Origin: Gracilimonas sp040877545
GTDB lineage: Bacteria; Bacteroidota; Rhodothermia; Balneolales; Balneolaceae
Length of the DNA: 64,000 nucleotides
Direction: 5' to 3'
Assembly: GCA_040877545.1 (NCBI GenBank)
Contig: JBBDNN010000006.1
Span: 62,001-126,000, forward strand
The notes beneath the pieces are model-generated. The model searched no databases, was not told where the DNA came from, and saw only the letters and a list, made by a program, of their open reading frames with translations. Below are positions 51,743-61,528 of the stretch, one piece after another. A program made the position numbers and the translations under genes. How positions within the stretch are numbered: position 1 is the first letter of the stretch; each line of letters starts with the position of its first letter.

Positions 51743-54451
51743 ATGAAAAAATCATCACTCATCTTACTATTGCTATGTTTGTGTTTGGAGGTTTCGGCCC
51801 AGACATCCCACAGAAAAAATAACGACTCAATCGCAACCGATATGGTCCGATTGGGAACATCAGAAAACCCGGAGATGCATTCACTCAGAATTTCTGATGA
51901 TGGCCTGATAACCCTGGATGGAATAACTACTGAAGATGTTTGGAAAAAAGCTCCGGTGGCCACGGGTTTTACTCAGCGGCAACCTGATGATGGAAAACCT
52001 GCGACCGAAAAAACGGAAGTCAGGTTGTTATATACCGATGCCGCTTTATATGTGGGAATAACGGCATATGATTCTAATCCGGATTCCATTTTAGCATCTT
52101 TATTTCGCAGAGATGGGAGCGAATCAAGTGATTGGGTGTATGTAAGCCTGGATAGTTATAATGATAAACGAACAGCTTTTACTTTCGCGATAAATCCTCG
52201 TGGAGTTCAAAAAGATGTACTGTACTATGATGATAATAGCGAAGATATTTTGTGGGATGCGGTATGGGAAAGTAATACTCAAATACTTGAAACGGGATGG
52301 TCGGCTGAGTTAAAGATTCCCCTTTCTCAGTTGCGGTTTAGTTCAAAAAACGCCGAACAGCAATGGGGTATAAATTTTCAGCGCAGGCTGGCACGAAATG
52401 GTGAAATCTCTTATTGGGCACCAACTGATCTAAATACAACCGGTATGGTTTCTAAATTTGGGCGATTGAATGGAATCAGGAATTTGAAAGAACCCCGCCG
52501 GCTTGAAATAACTCCTTATTTATCAGGTAATATGATTAGAGTTCCAAAAACCAGCACTTCTAACCCGTATTATAGTCGCAATGAATTTGCCGGTGGAATG
52601 GGCGGTGATATTAAATATGGAGTCACATCCGATCTTACCTTAACGGCTACTATAAATCCCGATTTTGGCCAGGTGGAAGCTGATCCCGCCGTAATAAACC
52701 TGACGGCAAATGAGAATTTCTTTTCTGAACGCCGGCCTTTTTTTCTTGAAGGGAATGATATTTTTCGTTTTGGGGATACAAAAACCTACAGCCGTTTTGG
52801 TAATCCGATTACTTTTTATTCACGCAGAATTGGCCGCTCTCCACAAGGAAATGCCAGTCGCGCAAATATTGATGCCGACTATATAGACCGGCCGGATTTT
52901 ACTACAATTGCAACAGCTGCAAAATTAAGCGGCAAAACAAAAAAGGGCTGGTCTGTCGGAATTTTAGATGCTTATACCTTAAAAGAAAATGCCGAATACC
53001 AGTCGGTTCCAGGAAATGAGAGCAATTTTGCGGTTGAACCTGCCACCAATTATTTGGTTGCAAGAACTAAAAAAGACATTAATGAGGGTAATACCTATTT
53101 CGGCGGATTTGTGAGTGCGGTAAACCGGAATATCAGTAATACCTACTTTGAAGATTTTTTGAGGTCTTCAGCCTATCTCGGCGGTGTTGACTTCGAGCAT
53201 AACTTCAACAATAAAAACTGGGTTACAAGTGGAACTATTTCCTATAGTAAAATCAATGGGAGTGAAGAAGCCATCTCTTTAGCTCAAAATTCCCCGGCCA
53301 GATATTATAACAGAGTTGACTCGGATCACCTTTCGGTAGATCCCAACAAAACAAGTTTAGCAGGTTTTGCTACCGAAATGAGTATTCAAAAAAGAGGGGG
53401 AGATGATAACTGGTTAACTTCTCTGACTTATTCTGAAGTGAGTCCCGGCTACGAAACTAATGATATCGGTTTCATGAACCGGGCAGATTATCGATCTATA
53501 AATGGCGGAATTGTGTACCGGGAAACAGATCCTGCCTTACTTCAATATTATGAACACTGGTTTTTTACAGGGAATGCCTGGAATTATGATGGGGACCGGA
53601 TAAATCATAATTATGGAGTAGGTGGTTTTATCCGCTTTGATAACCTTTGGACAGTGAACTACAACTCTAATTATAACGGCAAGCAATTCTCTGACCGTGT
53701 TACAAGAGGAGGGCCTGTTATAGAGAGGCCAAAAAATGTAAATTTTAATATGAACCTGAATACAAACCAAAACAAAAAAGTTTCTTTTCATTTTGGGACC
53801 TTTCAAAGGCAGGATTCTGAAGGCGGTTTTGATAATGATATTTGGGCGGGGATAACTTTACTTCCTACCACTTTTATCCAGCTTAGCATTTCTCCCGAAT
53901 TTATTTATCAAAAAAATACTCAGCAGTATATCTCAACTGTTGCAGATAATGCAGCAACATCCACCTATGGAAATCGGTATGTCTTTGCTGATATAAGGCA
54001 GAAAACTATGGTTGCAAGTATCAGGCTGAATTGGACATTCTCTCCTAAAATGAGTTTACAAACTTATGCGAGGCCTTTTATTTCCACGGGAGAATTCACC
54101 AGCATAAAAGAATTATCTGAACCCTTATCTTATAATTTTGACGTGTACGGAAGCGATAAAGGTACAATTGCTGAAACTAATGGAACTTACACAGTAGATC
54201 CCGATGGAGCTGGAAACTCCCCTTCATTTTCATTTGCAAACCCTGATTTCAATTTTCGATCGGTACAGGGAAACGCAGTATTCCGTTGGGAGTATTCACC
54301 CGGTTCAACCTTATATTTTGTGTGGCAACAACAGCGTAACGATTCCATCGGCCGGGGAGATTTTAATCTTGGCCGCGACCTCGATGGATTATTTGATGCA
54401 AAACCTACCAACATATTTTTGGTGAAAGTAAGTTATTGGTTCGGTTCATGA
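51743..54451 (+). CDS. DUF5916 outer-membrane barrel with N-terminal CBM9-like domain
   Basis: Exported protein of about 902 aa with a signal peptide (KKSSLILLLLCLCLEVSAQ), a carbohydrate-binding-family-9-like domain (about 45-240, GLITLDGITTEDVWKKAP and LYVGITAYDSNP; WELS-like strands GWSAELKIPLSQLRF) and a DUF5916 beta-barrel (DFGQVEADPAVINLTANENF, FFSERRPFFLEGNDIF). Alternating aromatic strands continue to the C-end, which reads LVKVSYWFGS, typical of outer-membrane proteins. Function unknown; relatives are linked to uptake or processing of glycans. The start is ATG 51743; TTG 51737 is less likely. It may be a target of the upstream sigma factor. Confidence 0.83.
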   Translation: MKKSSLILLLLCLCLEVSAQTSHRKNNDSIATDMVRLGTSENPEMHSLRISDDGLITLDGITTEDVWKKAPVATGFTQRQPDDGKPATEKTEVRLLYTDAALYVGITAYDSNPDSILASLFRRDGSESSDWVYVSLDSYNDKRTAFTFAINPRGVQKDVLYYDDNSEDILWDAVWESNTQILETGWSAELKIPLSQLRFSSKNAEQQWGINFQRRLARNGEISYWAPTDLNTTGMVSKFGRLNGIRNLKEPRRLEITPYLSGNMIRVPKTSTSNPYYSRNEFAGGMGGDIKYGVTSDLTLTATINPDFGQVEADPAVINLTANENFFSERRPFFLEGNDIFRFGDTKTYSRFGNPITFYSRRIGRSPQGNASRANIDADYIDRPDFTTIATAAKLSGKTKKGWSVGILDAYTLKENAEYQSVPGNESNFAVEPATNYLVARTKKDINEGNTYFGGFVSAVNRNISNTYFEDFLRSSAYLGGVDFEHNFNNKNWVTSGTISYSKINGSEEAISLAQNSPARYYNRVDSDHLSVDPNKTSLAGFATEMSIQKRGGDDNWLTSLTYSEVSPGYETNDIGFMNRADYRSINGGIVYRETDPALLQYYEHWFFTGNAWNYDGDRINHNYGVGGFIRFDNLWTVNYNSNYNGKQFSDRVTRGGPVIERPKNVNFNMNLNTNQNKKVSFHFGTFQRQDSEGGFDNDIWAGITLLPTTFIQLSISPEFIYQKNTQQYISTVADNAATSTYGNRYVFADIRQKTMVASIRLNWTFSPKMSLQTYARPFISTGEFTSIKELSEPLSYNFDVYGSDKGTIAETNGTYTVDPDGAGNSPSFSFANPDFNFRSVQGNAVFRWEYSPGSTLYFVWQQQRNDSIGRGDFNLGRDLDGLFDAKPTNIFLVKVSYWFGS

Positions 54452-54477
54452 TAAGAGTGATTAACCTATAACTGGCT

Positions 54478-55227
54478 TTAAATATTATTTTCTTTTTTTA
54501 AACTTTTTGTAAGTGCCGAACTAATTAAACCAGTTGGTACTGATATCAGACCTATACCAATCATTAAAATAATGAATGTGAATAAACGACCGCCCATGGT
54601 TATAGGATAGACATCACCATAGCCTACTGTAGTTAATGTGGCAATAGCCCACCATAAGCTGTGAAAAACTGATTTAAATTCCTCCGGTTGTGAAGGATTT
54701 TCAAAATAATAAATTCCTATTGCAGCTATATATAACACACCAAAAGTGATTGCAATAAAAATAACTAGCTCGGCTTTGATAGATATAAATGCATATTTCA
54801 GCCGACGTATAGCCTTCCAGTATCGTGTGGCTTTTAAAATTCTTGCTAATCTAAGTAATCGAAAAATTCTCAATGACCGAATATCAATTCCTAGAGACAA
54901 ATAAAATGGAATGATTGCAATTAAATCAATCATTCCATAAAAACTGAAAATGTATTGTTTTTTATTATCAGCTACTGAAATTCTAGTAATGTATTCTATA
55001 GAAAATATAATCACCGAAAAAATTTCAAATAGATTTAAAGCGCTTTTATAACCAGCATTAAGGTTTGGGAGGGTCTCTATTGAAATGCTAATAATTGACA
55101 GAAAAATCAGAGCATTTATAAAAAGATTAAAAAATTTCCCTTGCTTCGTTTTTTCACTTTCAACCAGTTCTTTTATTTTTTCTTTCAAGGTTTCTGGTGA
55201 AACTGAGACGGATTCTGTTCTGATCAT
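54478..55227 (-). CDS. Voltage-gated K+ channel (6-TM ion transport family)
   Basis: Potassium channel subunit of 249 aa with six membrane helices. The S4 voltage-sensor segment has regularly spaced arginines (RSLRIFRLLRLARILKATR, about 118-136). The selectivity filter is LTTVGYGDVYP with TVGYGD at 200-205, and the last helix is FTFIILMIGIGLISVPTGLI. No C-terminal nucleotide-binding or RCK domain, so it is a compact channel. Stands alone, convergent with the DUF5916 gene. Confidence 0.93.
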   Translation of the reverse strand: MIRTESVSVSPETLKEKIKELVESEKTKQGKFFNLFINALIFLSIISISIETLPNLNAGYKSALNLFEIFSVIIFSIEYITRISVADNKKQYIFSFYGMIDLIAIIPFYLSLGIDIRSLRIFRLLRLARILKATRYWKAIRRLKYAFISIKAELVIFIAITFGVLYIAAIGIYYFENPSQPEEFKSVFHSLWWAIATLTTVGYGDVYPITMGGRLFTFIILMIGIGLISVPTGLISSALTKSLKKENNI

Positions 55228-55415
55228 AATTATTTTGTCCCCTCGGTAATTTTCTAATCTGCAAAGATTATATTCTAAAGCTTACAACATTCCAAACTAG
55301 GATCAGTAAATCTTACCATTCAGCAACTTATTTTATAATTTTCACACTAAATTATTAATCTGTTAGTTTAGCAGATTGATTGTTTTTACACTAAAATTTT
55401 CAAAAAAGATCATCT
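55228..55415. other. Divergent intergenic region (K+ channel / BI-1)
   Basis: A 188-base AT-rich spacer that should hold two promoters. No clear TAnnTTTG box, RNA gene or ORF could be picked out. Confidence 0.35.
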
Positions 55416-56111
55416 ATGAACGTTCAACATTTAAGCGCCTCAGAAGTACAAAGCATTCAGGCCAGTTTTATCAATAAAGTTTACGGCTGGATGGCTCTGG
55501 CGCTGGCCATCACCGGATTTGTGGCATTACGAACTGCAAGTTCTGATACACTGATTAACCTCATCATGGGAAATCAACTCATTTTTTTTGGAATTCTAAT
55601 CGCTGAATTAGGCCTGGTAGTTTGGCTTTCAAGTTCTATAGAACGCATGACCTCCAATAAAGCCATCGCTTTATTTTTACTTTACTCTGCATTGAACGGG
55701 CTCACGTTCTCCATTTTCTTTTTGATTTATACCGCCGGATCCATCGCATCTACTTTTTTCATTACAGCCGGCACTTTTGGTGTGATGAGCGCCTACGGAT
55801 ATTTCACAAAAAGTGATCTTTCATCCTGGGGAAATATCCTATTTATGGGTTTGATAGGCGTGATTATTGCCAGTGTGGTAAATATTTTCTGGCACAATGA
55901 AATGCTTTACTGGGTGGTAACTTACGCCGGTGTGCTCGTTTTTGTTGGCTTAACTGCCTACGACACACAAAAAATAAAAGCTATGAGTTTGAAAGTAGAG
56001 TCGGAATCAGAGGAGGGTAGAAAAGGTGCCATTATGGGAGCCTTGGCTCTTTACCTCGATTTCATCAACATGTTCATTTTCATGCTCCGCATTTTTGGGA
56101 ACAGGCGATAG
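55416..56111 (+). CDS. Bax inhibitor-1 / YccA-family membrane protein
   Basis: Seven-helix membrane protein of 231 aa in the BI-1/YccA/LFG family. The N-terminal VQSIQASFINKVYGWMALALAITG and the C-terminal FVGLTAYDTQKIKAMSLKVE, with GALALYLDFINMFIFMLRIFG, are typical. Family members act as pH-sensitive calcium leak channels or as modulators of FtsH proteolysis; which applies here is unknown. Monocistronic. Confidence 0.94.
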   Translation: MNVQHLSASEVQSIQASFINKVYGWMALALAITGFVALRTASSDTLINLIMGNQLIFFGILIAELGLVVWLSSSIERMTSNKAIALFLLYSALNGLTFSIFFLIYTAGSIASTFFITAGTFGVMSAYGYFTKSDLSSWGNILFMGLIGVIIASVVNIFWHNEMLYWVVTYAGVLVFVGLTAYDTQKIKAMSLKVESESEEGRKGAIMGALALYLDFINMFIFMLRIFGNRR

Positions 56112-56212
56112 ATGATCATAGGTTTTCCCGAACCTTAGGTTTTGTGAAGTGAATCTTATGGCAAATGAGTAGAACTTGATAGAGTCTTTCAGGGCCCATC
56201 AATCCATAATTC

Positions 56213-56233
56213 AAAATCTAAAATCTAAAATTT
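56213..56233. repeat. AT-rich heptamer tandem repeat
   Basis: Two exact copies of AAAATCT (56213-56219, 56220-56226) plus a near copy AAAATTT (56227-56233), in the spacer after the BI-1 gene. Similar text (CAAAATTACAGATTAAAAG) occurs near 20046. Probably a slippage product. Confidence 0.4.
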
Positions 56234-56236
56234 CTA

Positions 56237-57517
56237 TCATTCTTTTTTCTTGCCGAAATCGGGATCTATTCTCACAAAGGGTGTTAAGATGAAGATTGGA
56301 ATGGCGGAAAGCAGTACCCAAATGAAGAAGTACTCGTAGCCAATTGCTTCCTGAATAAACCCGCTGATGGCTCCGGGGATGGACATGCCAAAAGCCATCA
56401 GGGCAGTTCCAAAGGCGTAATGTGCGGTTTTATGATTTCCTCTTGCAATGTAAATCAGGTACATGAGAAAAGCCGCAAAACCAAAACCATATCCGAACTT
56501 CTCAAGTCCCACCAAGCCGCTGATTAAAACATAGGATTCAGGCTGATAATGGGCCAAAATCCAGTAAGCGGCATTGGGTAAATTCATGATAATGATCATC
56601 GGCCAAAGCCAGGCTTTTAATCCGTGTCGGGAGATTACAATACCGCCTAAAATTCCACCGATAGTTAATGCAATCAGTCCGATTGTGCCATTTATAACAC
56701 CCACTTCTGTCACTGTTAATCCTAACCCGCCAAGATCACGAGCATCCAATAAAAATGGAGCAGCGAGCTTTACGAGCTGTCCTTCACCAAAACGATAAAG
56801 CATAATGAACAGGATGGCCAGCAGGATCTGATCTTTTTGAAAAAACTCTACAAAAGTCTCCCAAACTGCTTTAAAAGGAGATTCGCCTTCATTTCTAACC
56901 GGAAAATCACCAGCCGGCTTAGGCAGCATAATTCCATGATAACCGGCCATCACAAGCATCAAAAGAGCTACTATCCCCAATATCGAAATCCATGAAAAAC
57001 TGACACTTCCTGAAGAAGTTGCAATGATGCCAGCTAAAACTACAAGAAGGCCTTCCCCGCTAATCATTGCAAGCCGGAAAAAAGTGGAGCGAATTCCTAC
57101 AAAGAAAGATTGATCGGCTTCGTCCAGAGCTAACATATAAAAACCATCAGCGGCAATGTCATGTGTGGCTGACCCGAAAGCGATCACAAACAGAAAGATC
57201 AAAGAACCTCCGAAAAAGTAGGGGGTTCCAAGTGTAAGAGCGGCTCCTGCAAAAGATATTCCAATCAAACCTTGCATGAGATAGGTCCACCAGCGCTTGG
57301 TTTTGAAAATATCGATAAAGGGGCTCCATGCCGGCTTAAAAGCCCAGGGGAGCGCAAGCAAACTGGTGTAGAGGGCTATCTCTGCATTCGGAATCCCAAG
57401 ATCCTTGTACATGATTACAGAAACCGTAACCACCATCACATAAGGCAAACCCTGGGTGAAGTATAAAGTGGGAATCCAGGACCATGGATTCTTTTTAAAA
57501 TTTGAGATAAAGTTCAT
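56237..57517 (-). CDS. AmpG-like MFS permease
   Basis: Major facilitator transporter of 426 aa with 12 predicted helices, in the AmpG (muropeptide permease) group: WIPTLYFTQGLPYVMVVTVS at the N-end, FIDIFKTKRWW, SATHDIAADGFYM (the AmpG-type TQDIAIDGW-like motif) and GLEKFGYGFGFAAFLMYLIY. It would bring GlcNAc-anhydro-muropeptides or other amino-sugar compounds into the cytoplasm. It lies 61 bases downstream of the NagB fusion on the same strand, in keeping with amino-sugar recycling. The substrate is inferred. Confidence 0.83.
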   Translation of the reverse strand: MNFISNFKKNPWSWIPTLYFTQGLPYVMVVTVSVIMYKDLGIPNAEIALYTSLLALPWAFKPAWSPFIDIFKTKRWWTYLMQGLIGISFAGAALTLGTPYFFGGSLIFLFVIAFGSATHDIAADGFYMLALDEADQSFFVGIRSTFFRLAMISGEGLLVVLAGIIATSSGSVSFSWISILGIVALLMLVMAGYHGIMLPKPAGDFPVRNEGESPFKAVWETFVEFFQKDQILLAILFIMLYRFGEGQLVKLAAPFLLDARDLGGLGLTVTEVGVINGTIGLIALTIGGILGGIVISRHGLKAWLWPMIIIMNLPNAAYWILAHYQPESYVLISGLVGLEKFGYGFGFAAFLMYLIYIARGNHKTAHYAFGTALMAFGMSIPGAISGFIQEAIGYEYFFIWVLLSAIPIFILTPFVRIDPDFGKKKE

Positions 57518-57577
57518 ATTCCCTTAATGTTTATTTGTGTCGGTCCTATTGTTGCTGACAGTCAGATCAGATTTTTG

Positions 57578-59500
57578 CTAATCTAATTCTTTCCAGCGGA
57601 CGAAAGCTTCCATTGCTTCATATTCCGCTAGTCCTAAATCATCATAAAGCCTGGCAGTGGTTCGGGTACGGTCATCGGCGCGTTGCCAAAATTCCCGTTT
57701 ATCTGTACCCGGATAAAGCGGCCGGTCTTTTTGGGATTGATGCTTGAAAATTGCTTTTCGTTTTTGATCTGTTTCTTTTGGGCTAAGGGGAACGGCCATT
57801 TCAATTTCATCAATATCCCATTCCTGCCAGGCCCCGCGATACAACCATGTCCAGCAATCTTTCATCCACGGTTCATCTTTTAATTCCCGCATAGCCTGAT
57901 AAATAGCCATCAAACAAATCCGATGGGTTCCATGCGGATCGGATAAATCACCCGCTGCATAAATCTGGTGTGGTTTAATTTCTAAAATCAGGTCTTTAAT
58001 GATATTGATGTCACCGGAACTGAGAGGCTTTTTCCTGACTTTTCCTGTTTCGTAAAATGGCATATTCAGGAAATGAATATTTTCATCCGGCAATCCCACA
58101 TATCTGCAGGCTGCTTTTGCTTCTCCCTGCCGAATGAGCCCTTTTATAGTTTTTACTTCTTCGGTATCAACTTCACCAGCCGCCTTATTTTTGATGGAAG
58201 AGCGAACATCATCCAGAAGATCTTTCACTTCTTTATTTTCGATGTTAAAGGAATCGTGGTAATCAGATACAAAATCGGCAAAACGAATGGCCTCATCATC
58301 AAAAATCGCAATATTTCCAGATGTTTGATAAGCTACATGCACCTCATGTCCCTGATTCACCAGCCGGATAAAAGTACCACCCATAGAAATAACATCATCA
58401 TCCGGATGAGGGCTAAAAATGAGCACTCTTTTAGGAAAGGGTTTTTTGCGCTCGGGGCGGTGAATGTCATCTGCGTTTGGTTTACCGCCGGGCCAGCCGG
58501 TTATGGTATGCTGAATTTCATTAAAAATGCGGATGTTAATATCATAAGCAGATCCAATATCTGTGATAATATCGTTCATTCCATGTTCGCTGTAATCTTC
58601 ATCTGTGAGCTTAAGAATTGGCTTGCCAATATGAAGGCTCAGCCACACTACGGCTTTCCGCAACAACTCATCTGTCCAGTCGAGTGGCCCAACCAGCCAT
58701 GGAGTTTTTGAACGCGTGAGTTCTGCTGAAGAGGCCTCATCAAGAATAACTTCCGTGCGAAGATGCTTTTGGAGAAAAGTGGCTGGAATTTGTGGGGTGA
58801 TTTCTCCTTCTACCGCTTTCAAAATGATATCAGCTTTTCCTTCCCCCCAAGCCATCATAAAAATGCGATCTGCTTTCAGAATAGTTCCTACACCCATGGT
58901 AATGGCTCTTTTTGGAACATTTTCAGCTCCGAAAAATCCGCTTGCGGCATCCAAAATTGTAAGGCTGTCTAAAGCAACAAGGCGAGTTTTAGAGTTTACG
59001 GAAGAGCCGGGTTCATTAAAGCCGACATGGCCGGTTCGCCCGATTCCCAATATCTGAATATCTAACCCGCCAACAGCGTCTATCTTCTTCTCATAATTGG
59101 TGCAATAGGTGTAGATATCATCTTTGTTTACCGTGCCATCCGGTATATTTATATTCTCTTTTTTTATATCGATGTGGTTGAACAGATACTCATTCATAAA
59201 ATGAACATAGCTGTGGATGGATTCAGGATCCATCGGGTAGTACTCATCCAGGTTAAAAGTGATTACATTCTGAAAGCTTAAACCTTCTTCTTTATGCATT
59301 CTGACCAATTCATCATATACCTGTGTGGGAGTTGAACCGGTAGCCAAACCAAGTACAGCAAATTCACCTTTTTTACTTTTTTGTCGAATTAAATCTGCTA
59401 TTTCATCCGCTATATATTTGGATCCATCCTTTGCGTCTTTAAATACTTTTGAAGGTATTTTCTCGTACTTTTCAAATTCAGGTCGGATGAATGAGAACAT
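57578..59500 (-). CDS. nagB: Glucosamine-6-phosphate deaminase fused to a PIG-L deacetylase-like domain
   Basis: Two-domain protein of 640 aa. Residues about 20-270 are a NagB deaminase: GLATGSTPTQVYDELVRMHK, FNLDEYYPMDPESIHSYVHF (catalytic Asp, His), GIGRTGHVGFNEPGS and GVGTILKADRIFMMAWGEGK. Residues about 350-610 are a PIG-L/LmbE domain with the zinc motif FSPHPDDDVISMGGT and a later DPHGTHR. The fusion could deacetylate an N-acetyl amino sugar and deaminate the product, feeding fructose-6-phosphate; this form is known in Bacteroidota. The AmpG-like permease follows on the same strand. Confidence 0.94.
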   Translation of the reverse strand: MFSFIRPEFEKYEKIPSKVFKDAKDGSKYIADEIADLIRQKSKKGEFAVLGLATGSTPTQVYDELVRMHKEEGLSFQNVITFNLDEYYPMDPESIHSYVHFMNEYLFNHIDIKKENINIPDGTVNKDDIYTYCTNYEKKIDAVGGLDIQILGIGRTGHVGFNEPGSSVNSKTRLVALDSLTILDAASGFFGAENVPKRAITMGVGTILKADRIFMMAWGEGKADIILKAVEGEITPQIPATFLQKHLRTEVILDEASSAELTRSKTPWLVGPLDWTDELLRKAVVWLSLHIGKPILKLTDEDYSEHGMNDIITDIGSAYDINIRIFNEIQHTITGWPGGKPNADDIHRPERKKPFPKRVLIFSPHPDDDVISMGGTFIRLVNQGHEVHVAYQTSGNIAIFDDEAIRFADFVSDYHDSFNIENKEVKDLLDDVRSSIKNKAAGEVDTEEVKTIKGLIRQGEAKAACRYVGLPDENIHFLNMPFYETGKVRKKPLSSGDINIIKDLILEIKPHQIYAAGDLSDPHGTHRICLMAIYQAMRELKDEPWMKDCWTWLYRGAWQEWDIDEIEMAVPLSPKETDQKRKAIFKHQSQKDRPLYPGTDKREFWQRADDRTRTTARLYDDLGLAEYEAMEAFVRWKELD

Positions 59501-59714
59501 ATATGTTGTAGAAATTTTCAGGTTAGAACAGGTTTGAAGGCACCTGCAATTAATAGCTCAAGATGATAGAAGCGGAAAATATAGGTAATAATGAATTATT
59601 CCACAGAGAATATCTTATTTTTCCTCTTTTGGGATTTGAACCTCGATAGGGACAAGGAAAAAACCACAGAGTTAATCAATCCCGTTAATCCAAATCAAGA
59701 AATGTAATTAAACA
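59501..59714. other. Divergent intergenic region (nagB / tatD)
   Basis: A 214-base spacer with the phrase ATCCCGTTAATCCAAATC and a T-arm-like GGTTCAAATCCC on the minus strand (about 59634-59645). The rest of a tRNA is missing, so no RNA gene is called. Confidence 0.35.
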
Positions 59715-60473
59715 GTGATCGATACCCACTCTCATATTTACCTCTACCAATTTGATGAAGATCGTGATGAAGTAATGAATCGTGCCGCTGAGGCAGGTGT
59801 TGATGCAATTTTTATGCCTGCAATCGATTTTGACTCATTAACTCAAATGGAAGAATTCAGCCCTGGAAAAATCAGGTTATACAAAATGGCCGGACTTCAT
59901 CCCTGCGATGTGGAAGAGCTTGATGATGATTTTGAAAAGCGATTGCTTGAACTTTGCGCAGGAGATGAAATCTATGGAGTTGGTGAAACCGGATTGGATT
60001 ATCATTGGAGTACCGAACGAAAGGCTGAACAAAAGATAAGCTTGCATGCGCATTGCAGAGTGGCCAAAGAAGTGCGAAAGCCGATTATTCTTCATAACCG
60101 GGATAGCACAGCAGATATGCTGGAAATTATTGAGCAGGAACAGGATGGCAGCATAACCGGCATCTGGCACTGTTTTAATGGTACAGTAGAACAGGGAAAA
60201 CGAGCTATTGATTTGGGATTGCATCTGGGGATTGGGGGAGTGATAACCTTCAAAAATGCGGGAGTTGATAAAACAGTTGCTCAACTTCCTTTAGATAAAA
60301 TGGTACTTGAAACAGATGCACCTTATCTCTCACCAACTCCCAAACGAGGCAAACGAAATGAACCCGCCTTCATGAAATATACCACTCAAAAACTCGCTGA
60401 TATTTTCAAAATGAGCCTGGATGAAATTGATGCTAAAACCACAGAGACTGCCAAAAAATTGTTTGGTGTTTGA
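59715..60473 (+). CDS. TatD-family metal-dependent DNase
   Basis: TIM-barrel hydrolase of 252 aa. The N-terminal metal site IDTHSHIYL (HxH), the Glu in GVGETGLDYHWS, His in IILHNRDS, IWHCFNG and Asp in LETDAPYLSP cover the two-metal active site. TatD enzymes are 3' to 5' exonucleases used in DNA repair and clean-up. The start is GTG 59715, putting the HxH at the very N-end as usual. Confidence 0.94.
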   Translation: MIDTHSHIYLYQFDEDRDEVMNRAAEAGVDAIFMPAIDFDSLTQMEEFSPGKIRLYKMAGLHPCDVEELDDDFEKRLLELCAGDEIYGVGETGLDYHWSTERKAEQKISLHAHCRVAKEVRKPIILHNRDSTADMLEIIEQEQDGSITGIWHCFNGTVEQGKRAIDLGLHLGIGGVITFKNAGVDKTVAQLPLDKMVLETDAPYLSPTPKRGKRNEPAFMKYTTQKLADIFKMSLDEIDAKTTETAKKLFGV

Positions 60474-60583
60474 TCAGAGAAAATTCCTTTACTGACAGTC
60501 CGGGAGGCTTTCCCTCACCTATGACAATGACACTCAAATTTTTGCTTCGGTGATTCTTAAAGATTTTGTAGCAGAGTGAGTTT

Positions 60584-61528
60584 CTACATCTGTGCCCGAA
60601 CATTTTCGAGTAGTTTTTTTGTAGCTATAATTCCTTCATCTTCACCCAATCTGTTGCCTTCGTATTCGATGCCTATATGCCCTGAAAATCCAGACTCTTT
60701 GATAATTTTCAGCATTCTTGAGAAGTCGATGGTAGTTTCATTTCCTTCTTCATCAAAATCGTACGATTTTGCACTAACTCCCTTGGCGTAGGGCATCATT
60801 TCTTTCACTCCTTTGTAGATATCATATTCTTCCACGCATTCACCTTCATATAATTCACCTGTATCACGGCGAATGCAGAAGTTTCCAAAATCAGGTAATG
60901 TGCCGGCATAGTTACTTCCGATTTGTTCCATAACCTCCGCAAGCAGAGAAGCATCAGAGGAGAGCCCTCCATGGTTTTCTACAATCACATAAATCTCATT
61001 TTCGGCACCATATTCAGCTAATTTTCCGAGTCCATCCACAGAAGTTGAGATCCATTCATCTTTATCACTGGATCCGTTTAAATTCACCCGAATAGAGTGA
61101 CAGCCAAGATATTTTGCCGCATCTATCCATTTTTGATGATTTTCAACCGCTTTATTTCGTTCGGCATCATCCGGTGAAGAAAGCATTCCCTCCCCGTCTA
61201 TCATAATCAGCAAATTCCTGACATCAAGATCGTCCGTTCGGTCTTTTAATTCAGCAAGGTATTTCGAGTCTTCAGCTTTATCCGCAAAAAATTGATTAAC
61301 GTATTCAACAGCGTTTATCCCAAATTCATTTTTCGCTTTTTCCGGGAAATCCAGCGTCTTTAATTCACCACCGAATAGCGTACGATGCAAAGAATATTGG
61401 GCGAGTGAAATTTCAAAATTAAATTTTCGGTTTTGAGAAAAAAGAAGAGAGGGGTTAGTAGTGCTCATCATGATACCACCGGTGGTGAAGGCTGTAGATT
61501 TCAAAAAATTTCGTCGGGAGATTGCCAT
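60584..61528 (-). CDS. Tat-exported sugar phosphate isomerase/epimerase-like TIM barrel
   Basis: AP-endonuclease-2-fold TIM barrel of 314 aa with a twin-arginine signal (ISRRNFLKSTAFTTGGIM). Metal-site segments are IYVIVENHGG (Glu, His), TLPDFGNF (Asp), KGVSAKSYDF and HIGIEYEGN (Glu), a layout seen in xylose-isomerase-like barrels of Bacteroidota sugar clusters. A frame from TTG 61534 exists, but ATG 61528 gives a clean Tat start. It is the same general family as the 41812-42678 product but not a close copy. It lies 150 bases downstream of the MFS gene on the same strand, probably the same operon. Confidence 0.84.
   Translation of the reverse strand: MAISRRNFLKSTAFTTGGIMMSTTNPSLLFSQNRKFNFEISLAQYSLHRTLFGGELKTLDFPEKAKNEFGINAVEYVNQFFADKAEDSKYLAELKDRTDDLDVRNLLIMIDGEGMLSSPDDAERNKAVENHQKWIDAAKYLGCHSIRVNLNGSSDKDEWISTSVDGLGKLAEYGAENEIYVIVENHGGLSSDASLLAEVMEQIGSNYAGTLPDFGNFCIRRDTGELYEGECVEEYDIYKGVKEMMPYAKGVSAKSYDFDEEGNETTIDFSRMLKIIKESGFSGHIGIEYEGNRLGEDEGIIATKKLLENVRAQM

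Noticed and set aside
58073..58711. 212-codon plus-strand ORF inside nagB
   Set aside because: Antisense to the well-supported NagB–PIG-L fusion, with no domain of its own.
59634..59645. tRNA T-arm-like GGTTCAAATCCC on the minus strand
   Set aside because: The flanking bases do not form a 5-bp T stem, and no acceptor, D or anticodon arm is present.
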